This document shows positions 21,326 to 32,000 of a stretch of 64,000 nt of DNA, piece by piece. The position numbers and the translations under genes were made by a program. This DNA comes from Dictyophora rubrovolvata (taxonomy: Eukaryota; Basidiomycota; Agaricomycetes; Phallales; Phallaceae). The DNA lies in assembly GCA_029959195.1 (NCBI GenBank), contig CP114120.1, positions 992,001 to 1,056,000 on the forward strand, in the 5' to 3' direction. The stretch's first letter is position 1. Each line of letters starts with the position of its first letter. A model generated the notes under the pieces. It ran no database searches. It had not been told where the DNA came from and saw only the letters and a list, made by a program, of their open reading frames with translations.

Positions 21326-22838
21326 AGCAGAGAATATGTGTGGCAAGCTGCACCTGTGTTCAAGGCTTAAAATCTGAGCATATTGTATTTGAGTATAAAA
21401 AGATTAAATCTACATATGAAAGAAATTTTGTGTGAAAAATTTTCTGAACTAATTTTAAACTCTCAAAAATTCAGTCAGAGTATTCAACATCAATAAACTG
21501 CATAGGTTATAAAATCAAAACATATATGTTTCAGATTCCAACAGAGAGCAAGTGATAAACATTCAGCTGAAAAATACTCATGCCTTTGGGATTTCAGATC
21601 CACATCCCTGTCACCAGTCTAGAGTCTAGCTCATCAGCAGCAGGAGACAGGGTATGCTAATGCTATGCATTGCAATTTCCTTATTTTTGGTTCACATTTA
21701 CTCTACTTATATTGTTCCTGTGTCATACCCTCTTGAAAACATTATTCCCTTTCTTTGTACTCATTCCTTGTGCTCTGTCACGCCCTGCGTGCCACACCTT
21801 CCTAATTTGGAAGTTCAATCCTATTCCAGTTATTTCCGCACTCACCCTGCATCTCTATATCAATCCCATTCTGTACTTGTCAGTACTCTGTCCAGACTTC
21901 ATATATCCATCATCTTCCTTATGGAGATATCAGCCCCAGACTCTTAGTAATAAGGGATGAAGATTGTATAATCATCATCCCAAGCTGTGTTCAACCATAT
22001 GCTACCTTTCCTTATCTATTCTTATCCCCATTCCTGTAGTTCTGTTCCCTCTTGTATTTAAACCCCCAGCTCCCAGCTGTGGATCCCCAATCTAAATATC
22101 AGTTTAATCTTGTACTCTAAGTCCCTGTCACTCTGAAATTGAGGGATATATAAAGCTGGGCAAGTGGGTGCAGTATATAAGCTGAAGCTGAAGCTGAGTC
22201 CCTCATCTCGTACTTCTGTACTTCTGTTCCATCTGTCTCCAGTGGTCCGGACTTCCTCGGAAATATCCAGGGTAGCTCTGGACCACTGTACAATAACACT
22301 GGGTGAGTGGGTGTAACATATAAGTTGAAGCCAAGTCCCTCACCCTGTACTTCCATACTCCATCCTCTATCATCAGTGGCCCAGACTTATTCTGAATTAT
22401 CTGGAATAGTCTCAGGTCACTGTATCTAACAATACTTAGCAAAGCTATGTATATATACTCTACACCCACTTTACTAATTCTCACAAAAATACATACATGT
22501 CCCTTCAACTTTGTTCCACAAATAGATCCATGACATCTGTAATATCTAATATTAAATTATAATTTTTAGAACCCTATAATAATATCCCAAACCACAGTCT
22601 CAAGTTATTTAGTTCTCTCCTATTTTTCTTATATTTATCTCAATATTTATCTTATATCTTAGTATTTCAGTGACTTAATTTTATCTTATTGTCTCAGGTG
22701 GTTGCTCATGTTAATTCACAGTAGAACTGGAAGGGCCTCAAATTTGGTAAATGCATTTGAGTGAGAGTGTTGACTTGCACTTATTCACTCATGTTCACCT
22801 ATGACTCGGCTGTGCCTTGTGATTGGTCAACAGCCCAT
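21326..22838 (+). repeat. Duplicated block, copy 1 (contains LTR-D D2 and G tail)
   Basis: The same sequence order recurs at about 48.72-53.47 kb: AGAGAATATGTG start, about 450 bp of AT-rich sequence, LTR-D at the same position, a G-type LTR tail, then about 400 bp ending GATTGGTCAACAG. Copy 1 lacks the later insertions found in copy 2. No coding sequence recognised. Confidence 0.8.
21776..22298 (+). mobile_element. LTR-D copy D2
   Basis: TGTCACGCCCTGCGTGCCAC to ACAATAACA, 523 bp, with TATTTAAACCC. It is followed at 22299-22431 by the 3' part of a related G-type LTR ending TATCTAACA, so D2 appears to be inserted in, or fused to, that LTR. The flanks TGCTC and CTGGG do not match. Confidence 0.85.
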
Positions 22839-23055
22839 TGTCATGCACCAAAATCTATATTTGGTAAATATTGGGGTAAATGTCACAAAGTTTCCCTAAT
22901 CCCACAAATATGTCCCTTGGAGCTTGAATTCACCTTTGCAACTACCCAAATCACACCAAAACATTTTTTGTTATCCCAATACAAAAGATATGTCCTCATT
23001 CCAAATTTGCTCTTCTCATTCCCTGCCATCCCTTCGCACTCCTTCCAACAGCCCA
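22839..23055 (+). mobile_element. Element F 5' fragment (F4)
   Basis: TGTCATGCACCAAAATCTAT followed by about 215 bp of the F 5' leader and first ORF-A codons, then an abrupt change of sequence. Truncated copy. Confidence 0.75.
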
Positions 23056-24780
23056 CAGGGGGACATTGAAATGGCCATTAACTACCTAGGTGACAACTAG
23101 TTCGCTTTGCACAAGTCAGACTTTGACTTGGAGTTCAAGTCAATGGGAGAGGATGTAACAGTTCTGCTGATACAGTTGATACATGGACTTAGGCATAAGT
23201 CCATTAGACTACAACACATGACTTAGCACATGCACTATGTAGTATATTATGTAATAGTATGTAGGCACTGTACACTATGTAAATACTGCAACATGGTAAA
23301 GGCACTGGCAGCCTTTCTTACCATTTACCTGCAAATAAACAGATTTACACTGTTAGCTTGTGAACCAGTGAGAACTGGGCTACTTTATCTGTAATGAAAC
23401 ATTACATTTGCGCAAGGCACCTTGTGATACCCACTTAGGATGGAGTGGGTTATGGTGGCCAACATATTGGCATTGATGCCAGCAACATCAAGCCACCAGG
23501 ACAGTCCTGGTTCATTGCATGCCAATGCTGAAATGGAGTGAATGATGCAATGTGTTTCCCTGTCAGGGAATATCTTTCAAATCCAGGCTACAACTTCAAC
23601 ATCATCTTCATTCAACATGCCTGAATTGAAGTGACATGTATATGGGGAGGTACCGTGGTGGGATTGTTTTGCCATGTGGTAGAGATGTCAAGTATCAGGA
23701 TCCATGTTATCCTCAATAGGATAAGGAAATGCTTCAGGGCATTTGCCTATAGCTATTCATGCATCATCTCACATGTTCATCTTTCTGAGGATTCTGCTGG
23801 TGTCCCATGCCAGCTTAATGCATGTATGGATCACATGTCAGATACCATGTAAGGGGTTCATCAACATCCTCAATGGGGTGATATCCTGTTCCTAGTGACT
23901 GTGAGGAGAATATGCTGAAAAGGTCCTGGATGATTTCCCAGTTGTCCCCCAAGTTACCAACCAAAGTGACTCAACGAAGTGTTGGGCTGTGTACTGCCAT
24001 AACCATGACCTCAGGAGAGATGACAATACCCTATCTGACTGGCTAGTGACAAGGTATTCATCTCATCTTGTTATGGTTCTGACTGGTATGATACAAGTTG
24101 TGGTCACCTGCAAGTGGGTCCAGGTGAGATGGTGCCATGCATTCTGGGCTCTTGTCCATTGGATGCTGCCTCCTGCAAGGGAATACAGGCGATTCAGCCT
24201 GTTTGTTGTATACTCTGGAGTTTGTCCTCCAGGTCTTGTATGCAATCTTTGAGATCACTCTCAGCATGCTCAGCTGACTTCAAGTCCTGTGTTATCTGGT
24301 CGGCATAGTCATTGGTGCTGTTGATATACTCATGTAACTCGTCCCACTCTCACTGTAGGAATGGGAAAGCCTCGAATAAGCTTTTCTTGATGAGTTTTTC
24401 ATCAATCATGATTGCTTGTTGCTCAGCAGCTTTGCTGAGGTGGGCTATGTACTCATCACACTTTTTACATTTACCCTCATCGTGGGTAATGGCTACACTA
24501 AGGATGCTCATGGGTAATTATTACCTGTGGGTAATTGCGAGCAGTTGTAGCCAATCAGAGCATCAAATTGATGAAACACTGCACTCTGAAAGTGCGCAAA
24601 ATTACCTGCAGGTATTACCTGTGAGCGTCCTTAGGCTATGCAGCCTCTCATGGAGTCTATACTCCATTCTGCAGCAGTTTCTGCCAAGAATTGCTTAACA
24701 CTTTCAAATCATCCCTTACAGGGTGAGGACAATGTATTGGTGGATACTACAGGTGTGCATTGATCCCACACCATTGGAAG
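23056..24780 (-). mobile_element. K family Gag-like element remnant (minus)
   Basis: Read on the minus strand from about 24.78 kb: TLSSPCKG, LAETAAE, a MITE (24498-24634), a coiled-coil segment (EWDELHEYINSTNDYADQIT and SAEHAESDLKDCIQDLEDKL), then QAESPVFPCRRQHPMDKSPE and a DEPLTWYLTCD-like tail. About 23090-23400 resembles, in reverse, the sequence just left of gypsy-1 (8.48-8.64 kb). Broken many times. Confidence 0.6.
24498..24634. mobile_element. MITE family 1, copy b
   Basis: Arms CTAAGGATGCTCATGGGTAA and CGTCCTTAG with the shared interior ATCAAATTGATGAAACACTG and GCAAAATTACCTGCAGG. Shorter and less palindromic than copy a, so probably older. Inserted in the K remnant. Confidence 0.8.
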
Positions 24781-27060
24781 ATTCTTTTGTTTGCCTGACA
24801 ATTTGGACATAAGGGTGAAGGTAATAAGGGATAGGCTTCCAATGTCTCCAGGTGAGTCCAGTGTGACTGATGACATCATCCAGACCACAGGGTGAGGTAG
24901 GACAATAGGTGCTCTGGTAAATGCACTGTGCTCTACTGTTGGGCACCACTCCTTGTGAGGAAACCAGCTGCATCTCCTTGGGATAGGCTGTCTGCAATGT
25001 TTACACTCACATGAACAGCTGAGAGCTGGAGCTGTGAGGAAGCTAGTATTTGGTAGATCTCTTTCAGGGACTGGTTTGTCTGGCGGCTGTATGACCTGCC
25101 CCTGTTGACAGCCCAAACCATACCCTGATTGTCAGAGCATACTAAGATTGTCACCCCAGCCATGACTTCTGGGTAGGCTCAGATCTAAGAGTAAGTGCAA
25201 GCCCACCTCAACAGCTATGGTCCAACCAATGTTGTGCTTGCAGTGTGGGCCTATGGTGAAACCATCTCTCCAGCACCAGATTGCCCAGTGGCCAGCAATG
25301 ACTATCCCAATGCTGAAGGAAGAACTTTGCATCTCCCAACCACTGAACATTGAGGGGTGTGTTGTCACCGTGGTAGGGATGGAGGTATAGGTCCACTTTC
25401 ACAGCAGCAGCAGGAATCTACTTTACTCAAGTCCAGGTGCTGAAGGAAAGGGTGGATGAGGCAGAATATTGACAAGGCTTCACATGCTGTGAAGGGGGGC
25501 TCCAGACACTGGCCAGGCCTCCACCAAATGCATGACCTTGCTGAGCTTCTCTTGCAGTAGTGCCACAGACTTGACTTCTAGGTCCCACATGAAGCCAATG
25601 TAGTGCTGACATTGTGACAGAGGGCATGTCTTGGCTCAGCTCCATGGTACCCCAATTTGGCCTGTGAGGTTTGTACAAACTCATCCTCTGTCCATGATTT
25701 GCCTGGAAGACAGATGACCAAGAAATTGTCTACCCACTTTATGATGTGGGTCCAACCTGCTGCCTTGTACATGGCTACTAGCATGTCTGCTCCAAATACA
25801 CCAGCACTTGATGCTAGGCCAAACATGACAGCCCTGTCCACCAGATGCAAAGGATGCCTGGTGGTCTGGCTGGATTGGGGTTATCCAATATGCTGCGGAA
25901 ATGTTGAAGGTTGCTGTCAGGGCTACTCACTTAGACTAGAGGGAGGGGATCCTAAGCAAAGTATATTTTGGGAAAAATACTAACTCACCTAGAGGGAGGG
26001 GATCCTAAGAGAACAAACTTAGGGATCCCTCCTCTAGGGCTACTAACTATATACTATGAAAAACAGTGAAGGTCATATGTGACCCTTGGTTCATGGACTG
26101 GGCATGGATATGGGCCGATCCTGGACTTTAGCTGGGGCCTAGGCCACAGTGCTGATGGGAACAGGCACTCAGTGCCCATTGAAAGCAGAAGCAGGAATAC
26201 GGAGGGAACAGGAAATGCAAGAGACATGATAAAATATGAGAAATATGGAAATAGATAGAATAAACAAGAACCAAGGGTAAAAGGTTAGTGTACCCTGACA
26301 GTTGCTGCCATGGAACCACTTGGCAGGGAGAGGATTAGATCTACTGTGATATCAAAGGAGCCCCATGCCATGGGGAATTCGTTGGAATTTACTTCAGCAT
26401 TGACAGACAAGCAGCTTGAGTCATTCCAGGGAAACGAGAGGTCCTGAATCATGCAGAAGGATGAGGAGCCTGGCTTGGGGCCAATCATGGATTCCAGTTC
26501 CTCAATTGAATACATGCAAGAATAGCAGCCTGCCAACTGTTCTGTCTGGATGTAATTTGAAATGAAATTGGGGCCTAGGGCAGAAGATTTGTGATTGTCA
26601 AAATAAAATAGTGGTATTAGGAGTGCTCCAAATGTCAACATCAAAGCCATTGGTTAAACCATGTACAATAAATGAATTCAGTAGGTTATATTTATGAAGT
26701 AAAGTTTCTGTTCTGATTGGGTCAATTGGGGTGACCACCTGCCTAGGATCCAAAAGCTGGTCATTTGGCATTACCATGGCTGGGGTCTCCACAGAGGCTG
26801 CAGGCATGAAGGGATGAGCAACTAGATCCAAACTGGCAGCTGGATAGTCTGGCCCAACAGGTGCACAGCAACTTTCCTTCCAGAGAGATGGTGTTCTCAT
26901 TCTTCTGTGTGGGTGCAAGCTGAAATGGCGCTCTGCCAGTTTTCTCTGGCACTGCATGGGGAAATGGCCTGATCTATCACACTGAAAACACCAAAACTGC
27001 TCTGACTTCAGGCACTTCATTGGTTTCTCTGCTAGGCCAACAGAGTCCAAGGTCTTTCAC
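24781..27060 (-). mobile_element. Retroelement with non-gypsy RT/RNase H, split by LTR-B
   Basis: Order on the minus strand: a CCHC zinc knuckle (CFQCDRSGHFPMQC, about 26.95 kb); RT N-terminal part (26285-26650, NSNEFPMAWGSFDITVDLIL); solo LTR-B (25915-26300); RT palm (25578-25850, RAVMFGLASSAGVFGADMLV, IIKWVDNFLVICLPGKSW); RNase H-like part (24933-25370, MAGVTILVCSDNQGMVWAVN, VNIADSLSQGDA). This RT style resembles the tyrosine-recombinase (DIRS/Ngaro-like) retroelements of Agaricomycetes rather than Ty3/gypsy. No recombinase domain was found. Broken fossil. Confidence 0.65.
25910..26305 (-). mobile_element. Solo LTR-B with TSD, inside the RT
   Basis: The LTR is 25915-26300 (386 bp), plus-strand reading TGTCAGGGCTACTCACT to TAGTGTACCCTGACA, with target duplication GTTGC at 25910-25914 and 26301-26305. 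It is the best complete reference for LTR-B. Confidence 0.95.
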
Positions 27061-27475
27061 TTGGTGGAGGAGAGTTGGGGGCAGGGTGGGAGTAGTGATT
27101 GATAGTGACATAGATGGGCTTGGTTGCAGCTAGGAGTACCACCTCTAGGTCAGAGGTCCCTAGTCATGGAGCTAGTTCAAGGTGGCTGTGAAGCACTGGC
27201 ACACATCATGAGGGCTACTGGCCAACTGTGCTTACTCCAGACATGGAGAATGTATTTGTGATACCTATGCAGGGCTAAGGCTCTGGCTTCACCATGCCAA
27301 TGCCAGGTTCTCTCCACTTCCTTCTCTGCAGCAATTGCCCAGTTGAGAGAGGGAGATGGCATACTCTTTGGACAGATAGACTGGTTTCTCAATAGTCTCC
27401 ATGGAGTCCTGGTGCTGTTTTGATGAGATAAGAGATTGGCAATTGGGGATATAATGATAATGTGTGTCAATGTAG

Positions 27476-27507
<32 letters not shown>

Positions 27508-27872
27508 GTGGTAAGCTTGGTGAACATGTGTATGTGTGTGTGATGAAGAAGAGTAAAGTGACAACAAAATATAAAGGGTGTAATCAAGGATGGTGACAAA
27601 TGATGAACTTGTGTGTCAAGAATGATGAGACTATGATAATCACTGATCTGTAAACAGTTAGATGAAGGCTATTGTGGCAATTTGAATACAAAAGATAAAG
27701 ACAAGAGTAAAGAAAAAGACTAGAGACAAAAACTTTTTTTGACTTGAACTTGACTTGACTTTAAATTGTGACACAACTAAACTGTTTGGTAGATTGCTGC
27801 TGTTACAAGTATTTACAGGCAGTATTTATACCTTTTGAGAGAATAGGAGAAGGTGAGACAATTACTCATTGC
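27061..27872 (-). repeat. Retroelement leader and F-type 3' sequence, (AAC)n
   Basis: 27061-27420 continues the element on the right without a clear frame. A simple repeat of AAC/ACA units lies at 27477-27508. From about 27.65 to 27.87 kb the minus strand shows the F 3' signature (TATAAATACTGCCTGTAAAT, CTTGTAACAGCAGCAATC), an F-type 3' end abutting copy F5. Confidence 0.5.
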
Positions 27873-28808
27873 TGTTGTGCACCAAAATCCTACATTTGGT
27901 AAAAATTAAGGTTAAGCCCTGAACTCACAATATGTCCTTCAGAGCTTATCACCTTGCAAACCTGAAACCCTACCAAAATATGAATTCTATTATCCTAAAA
28001 ATATCTGTACAAAAAGATATGTCCACCTTCCAACTCTGTTCTCATTCATTGCTTTCTCTTCATACCCCTTCTCCTGATGATTCTCATTGTTTCCATTTTA
28101 ACCCTCCTACTCCTGATGTCAATCTCTGTGATTTGGACAATCAGTACTATGTCTATTTCACATCCTATGCACACCTCAACTCAATTCCTCCACCCTACTA
28201 CCTTTATACCCAAACCCTGTTATTATTTTTTTTTTTGTGGAGCTATAGTCAATAAAGTATTCAGACCTGGTCCAGCATTCAGAGACAGCTTGAGGAATCA
28301 TGTGCAGTGACCTTAAAACCCTGTTATTATTGGTCAACATAAAACTTCAGATCTGCAGGAGATAGGAAGGTCTCCTTTGGCAATTATGGTTAGAAGGATA
28401 TGAAGAATGGTTTGTAGTGGTAAATGGAAATGGTTACAAGGATATGGGCTACAGTGGACATGCATTCTGGCACATTCATGGATCCATCGTTGACATCAGC
28501 ACATACCAGAACCTAAATTTTTCCTTCCTTTCTATGATTCTGGTATCCCACCATATTCTATGACTCCCAAACCTCTTGTCTCCACCCTCCTACAGAACCT
28601 TCATCACCTTCTCTTCATCCTACCTGTTTCTACTGCTCCAAAGCTACATCGACTTCAGAAATTCTGTTTGGCTATATTTAAGATATCTGGACTATTGTTA
28701 TAGGAAGAACTCCTTTTGGCTAATCAGGGCTGATTAAAATGGGAAAACAAGGACTTCCTTATCTTTTATTCCTCCTCTTTTTTTGGTCTTGTTTCTTTTT
28801 TTCAGAGC
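27873..28808 (+). mobile_element. Element F, internally shortened copy F5
   Basis: It starts TGTTGTGCACCAAAATCC. Much of ORF-A is recognisable (about 28.0-28.25 kb LCDLDNQYYVYFTSYAHLN; 28.36-28.45 kb WLEGYEEWF), followed by the proline-rich tail region and the intron-like gap, then a MITE at 28809. Extra sequence lies at 28228-28315. ORF-B is absent. Fossil, more degraded than F2/F3. Confidence 0.7.
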
Positions 28809-29029
28809 TTACAGTAGTTTGCAGTAGAGTTTGCACTCAAACACCCTCTAAACTGGGTTTTTCTGGCTAAATGGCTGATTCAAAAATAAGGCTCAATTAG
28901 TAGAAAAGATTCATAGAATGAGTACCTATTTTTTCTACTAATTGAGTCTGATTTCTGAATCAACTGTTTGGTCAGAAAAACCTAGTTTAGGGAGTGCTTG
29001 AGTGCAAACTCTACTGCAAACTACTGTAA
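28809..29029. mobile_element. MITE family 2, copy b (221 bp)
   Basis: Same ends (TTACAGTAGTTTGCAGTAGA; CTACTGCAAACTACTGTAA) and same length as the copy at 10929-11149. It lies exactly at the junction between F5 and an LTR-J fragment. Confidence 0.88.
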
Positions 29030-29133
29030 AATGTGACAAGGAAAGGAGGAGATTGGAAAAGAATAAGAAAAATAAATGATTTTGGGGTTTTATGATGTTT
29101 TTGAGTAAAAGGGATGATGAAAGCAACCAGTTA
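29030..29133 (-). mobile_element. LTR-J fragment
   Basis: On the minus strand it begins TGTCATGTAACTGGTTGCTT and runs about 100 bp in register with LTR-J at 51558, then meets the MITE. 29134-29449 on its right is AT-rich with purine tracts and no assigned feature. Confidence 0.65.
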
Positions 29134-29785
29134 CATGACAAAATCCCCTCTCTTTTCCAAGTGATTGCCTTTTCAGAGAGAGATAGAGGAAAGAAAAAAA
29201 TATGGAAAAGAGACCATGGAAAAAAAAAAAATAGACCTAAAGGTTCACCAGTTCAACCTAATTGACAGTCATTGTTGGTGTGTTCATCTCCCTCATCTTT
29301 TTAGCTTGCATTTCCTTAACACTTGAATCTGCAGCATTTTGCTTGCCTGGTTTTCCTCCTGTTCACTTTGTGTATTATTTTCCATTGGAAGTTGATGCTT
29401 CAGAAGCCTCATCAGAAGATACAGAAGAGTTGTTGAAGTCCCAACCAAATCATGAGTTATAAAAATGATCTCTGAGAATCTTCCTCTCAAACACTTCATT
29501 GGAGTCAAGTACCTCCAGCTTGGACCTAATCTCACCCATATCAGTATTGAACTTGATCAAAGTATTTGTGAGTTGATCAAAGAGATCTTCCTGCCTGTCC
29601 AAGAAATGATGATACTCATTGTAAGATATCTCAGCTTTAGTTTCCTGAAGGTCTGCTCCCACATTGTCACCAAAGAGTAAGTTGTGCTTATAGTCAGTCA
29701 ATAGTTCATCCTCCCAGATCCAAGAGGTGATCACATGACAAGTGAAGTGGATATGCTTAGCCTCAGCTATTCATGCAAGTAGTCT

Positions 29786-30090
29786 GTTCCTGTCATGGTA
29801 TACTAGCAGCACTGAGCAATATACCATTCTCTTTTTCCATTTTCCTATATTCATGTTCTTTTTGTATTCTTTCCGTTTTGCTCATTTTCTCATTCTCTTC
29901 ATTTCCATCTAATTCTCATTTTCAACTTGTTCTCTCATTTCCACTCATTATCACTGCGGATCCCATGAGGATCAACCGAGCACCTGTACTGGTATATATG
30001 TAGTTGTTTTCTCTAGAGGAGGATCCCTAAGCTTTTTCTCTTAGGTTTTCCCTCCTCTAGATGTGTGCTCTGAGTTGCCCTAACAGTTTC
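29786..30090 (+). mobile_element. Solo LTR-A with near-perfect TSD
   Basis: The LTR is 29791-30085 (295 bp), TGTCATGGTATACTAGCAG to GTTGCCCTAACA, flanked by GTTCC and GTTTC (four of five bases). Short form of the family, with one instead of two copies of the CCTAGAGG module. Confidence 0.88.
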
Positions 30091-30104
30091 TGATTTTCTG
30101 CAAG

Positions 30105-30433
30105 GTATCTGTTAGAGCAACTCAGGGTACACACCTAGAAGGAGGAAAACCTAAGAGAACAAGCTTAGGGTTTTCCCTCTAGGGATAGAGACTATATACT
30201 ACAGGACAAGCACTCGTAATCAATAGAAAGATCTCTGCAGGATCCACAGTGATAGGTTTGAGGATTGCGAAGCAATTTGAGAGTTCAATCAAAGATTGAA
30301 CAAAGGAAACAAAGAATGAATGGAAATAAGAGAAATGGTTTGGAACAATGAAATGATCTGAACTTTGAGACTTCAAAGTTTCAAGGAAGTGACTGAAAAT
30401 GGAATGGACAAACTAGCGTACTCTGACAGTATC
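30105..30433 (-). mobile_element. Solo LTR-A2 with TSD
   Basis: The LTR is 30110-30428 (319 bp), plus-strand reading TGTTAGAGCAACTCAGGG to CGTACTCTGACA, with target duplication GTATC at 30105-30109 and 30429-30433. Sister copy of 9781-10153. Confidence 0.95.
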
Positions 30434-30880
30434 TGCAAGTAGCTCTGCATAAGATTCCTATGCAAAAATCCAATCCAAAGGGTTATCAACAGGATTGTAA
30501 TAGTCACATGAGTCCCCACTAAAATAGGGATGAGAAAGGTTCAATTCATCTAGCAGATGTTGAGGAATAATAGTGGGAAAGTGACCAGTGTAGGGATCAA
30601 CAGGCAGATTAGCAACTTGTGCAATTTTGAGGGCAGTCAAAACAAGTGTACTCCATACATGATAAGTGAAAACTCGATTGATTTTGTAGGTCTTCTTTTC
30701 ACCTGTCCTGAAACAGTGGATAACAGCCATTCTTCCTTCTATCTTCTGCATAAAAGGATTGGTATAAAATTGGTCATATTTCGCAAATACAGGAAGAAGC
30801 TGGCATCTTGATCCATCTGTACCCAGAATATCCTCTAAATAGAAATGGTCTGAGATGACTAGCATGCTTTGTATGGACAT

Positions 30881-31565
30881 TTAAAGAAGTTGTCGCTAAA
30901 GAAATAATAGGATTGAGAGGGAAAGAAGTGATTAGAAGAGAGAAGAATTCAGAAAAAGTTTTTAGAGGGGAAGAAAAGAGAAAAATGGGGTGGAAACTAT
31001 TGTTTTATTTGTAAAAAATCTAGTGTGCTGCATTTGCAGCTTTTGGTGCCTGCTGACATGCTATTTCTTCAATACTGCGGTTTTCTTCTCTTTCTGCTTT
31101 TAGTTTGATATTGAAAACAATGTCCTAGCTCTCCACAGATGCTCCCAACAGTGTAGAATGTCTGGAGCATTGGTCAGGTTCATCTTTGGGAGCCATTCAT
31201 TGTGTTCTGGGCCATACCCTTGAATCTAGTCCAGAACAGCCATTGACATTGTCCATTCTATGTTTTCCTCCATTTTTCATCAACAATCTCATCTACTTTA
31301 TACTCCAGAAGTTCTTCAAAGTGGGATACATCCTAAAGTCATCTGAAGACTGGTGGTAGGATTGTAAGTATGCTATGTTCAGTACAGGGTGAATTCAGTA
31401 CAACATGGGCAATCTAACCTGGTAAGCAACATGGCTTATTTTTTCTAATACTTCAAATGGTTCATTATATCTCATAGCAAATTTATTACCCTTCCCTTTT
31501 TCAGTCTGGTGCAAATTGAGGGACCGTGGATTGATGAGAACTTGATCTCTGAGTTGGAACTCCAG
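30881..31565 (-). mobile_element. Gypsy integrase/chromodomain fragment, gypsy-3
   Basis: On the minus strand 31395-31565 encodes an integrase C-terminal segment (DQVLINPRSLNLHQTEKGKG, YNEPFEVLEKISHVAYQVRL). The sequence to about 31.1 kb resembles a degraded chromodomain. 30881-31040 is AT-rich with no feature. The coding part abuts LTR-G on its right. Fossil fragment. Confidence 0.7.
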
Positions 31566-32000
31566 TGTCATGCCCCATGTACCCCATAGTCCAAATCTGG
31601 ACTTACATATCTGAACTCCATACTCTATCATTTGTTCTGCTCATCCAATTCCACACTCCATATCCTTGTTCATACCCCATATCACAAAATCTCCTTATGA
31701 AGAAGTCTGTCCTAGTCACTTAGTAATAAGGTACCTAGGTTATATCATCATTGTCTTGGCTCACACTAGTCTATTTCCATTTCCTTATTTGTTGTTATCC
31801 CCATTTCCATAGTTCTACTCCCTCATGTATTTAAACCACAGCTCCCCCAGCTGTGGATTTGTAGTCTGAATGTAATCAGTTATTCTCTCTTCTCTAGTCT
31901 GTCCTGTATTTTTATCCCAAATTGCATAGTTGGCTTGGACTTAGCATTTGAGTCAACTTGTACTTGTCATTCACATCATCAAAGATGATGTGGACTTGTA
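31566..32000 (+). mobile_element. LTR-G copy G1, truncated
   Basis: It starts TGTCATGCCCCATGTACC and follows the LTR at 44485-45093 through TGTATTTAAACC (near 31830) and AGTTGGCTTGGACTTA; similarity fades around 31.95-32.0 kb. The right part is missing. Confidence 0.75.

Larger units (their letters stand above)
29260..30880 (-). pseudogene. Unknown protein gene split by two solo LTRs
   Basis: The 5' segment is a clean 140-codon frame (30880-30458) starting MSIQSMLVISDHFYLEDILG, with GRMAVIHCFRTGEKKTYKIN and LDELNLSHPYFSGDSCDYYN. Coding resumes between and beyond two LTRs (30110-30428 and 29791-30085) as ITSWIWEDELLTDYKHNLLF and a helical DQLTNTLIKFNTDMGEIRSK (29734-29450). I recognise no domain. 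It could be a host gene or the ORF of another mobile element. The two insertions are independent, being opposite strand and different subfamily. Confidence 0.5.

Noticed and set aside
22117-22508. Minus-strand ORFs over LTR-D/G (also at 52841-53140)
   Set aside because: They persist only because the LTR sequence is duplicated; composition and overlap with TATA/terminal motifs argue for non-coding LTR.
27477-27508. Regularly spaced AAC units that could look like a CRISPR-like or satellite array
   Set aside because: It is a plain trinucleotide repeat without spacers, in a fungal genome.
27289-27599. ORFs with long Val or Cys runs on the minus strand
   Set aside because: They are translations of the AAC simple repeat in other frames, not proteins.
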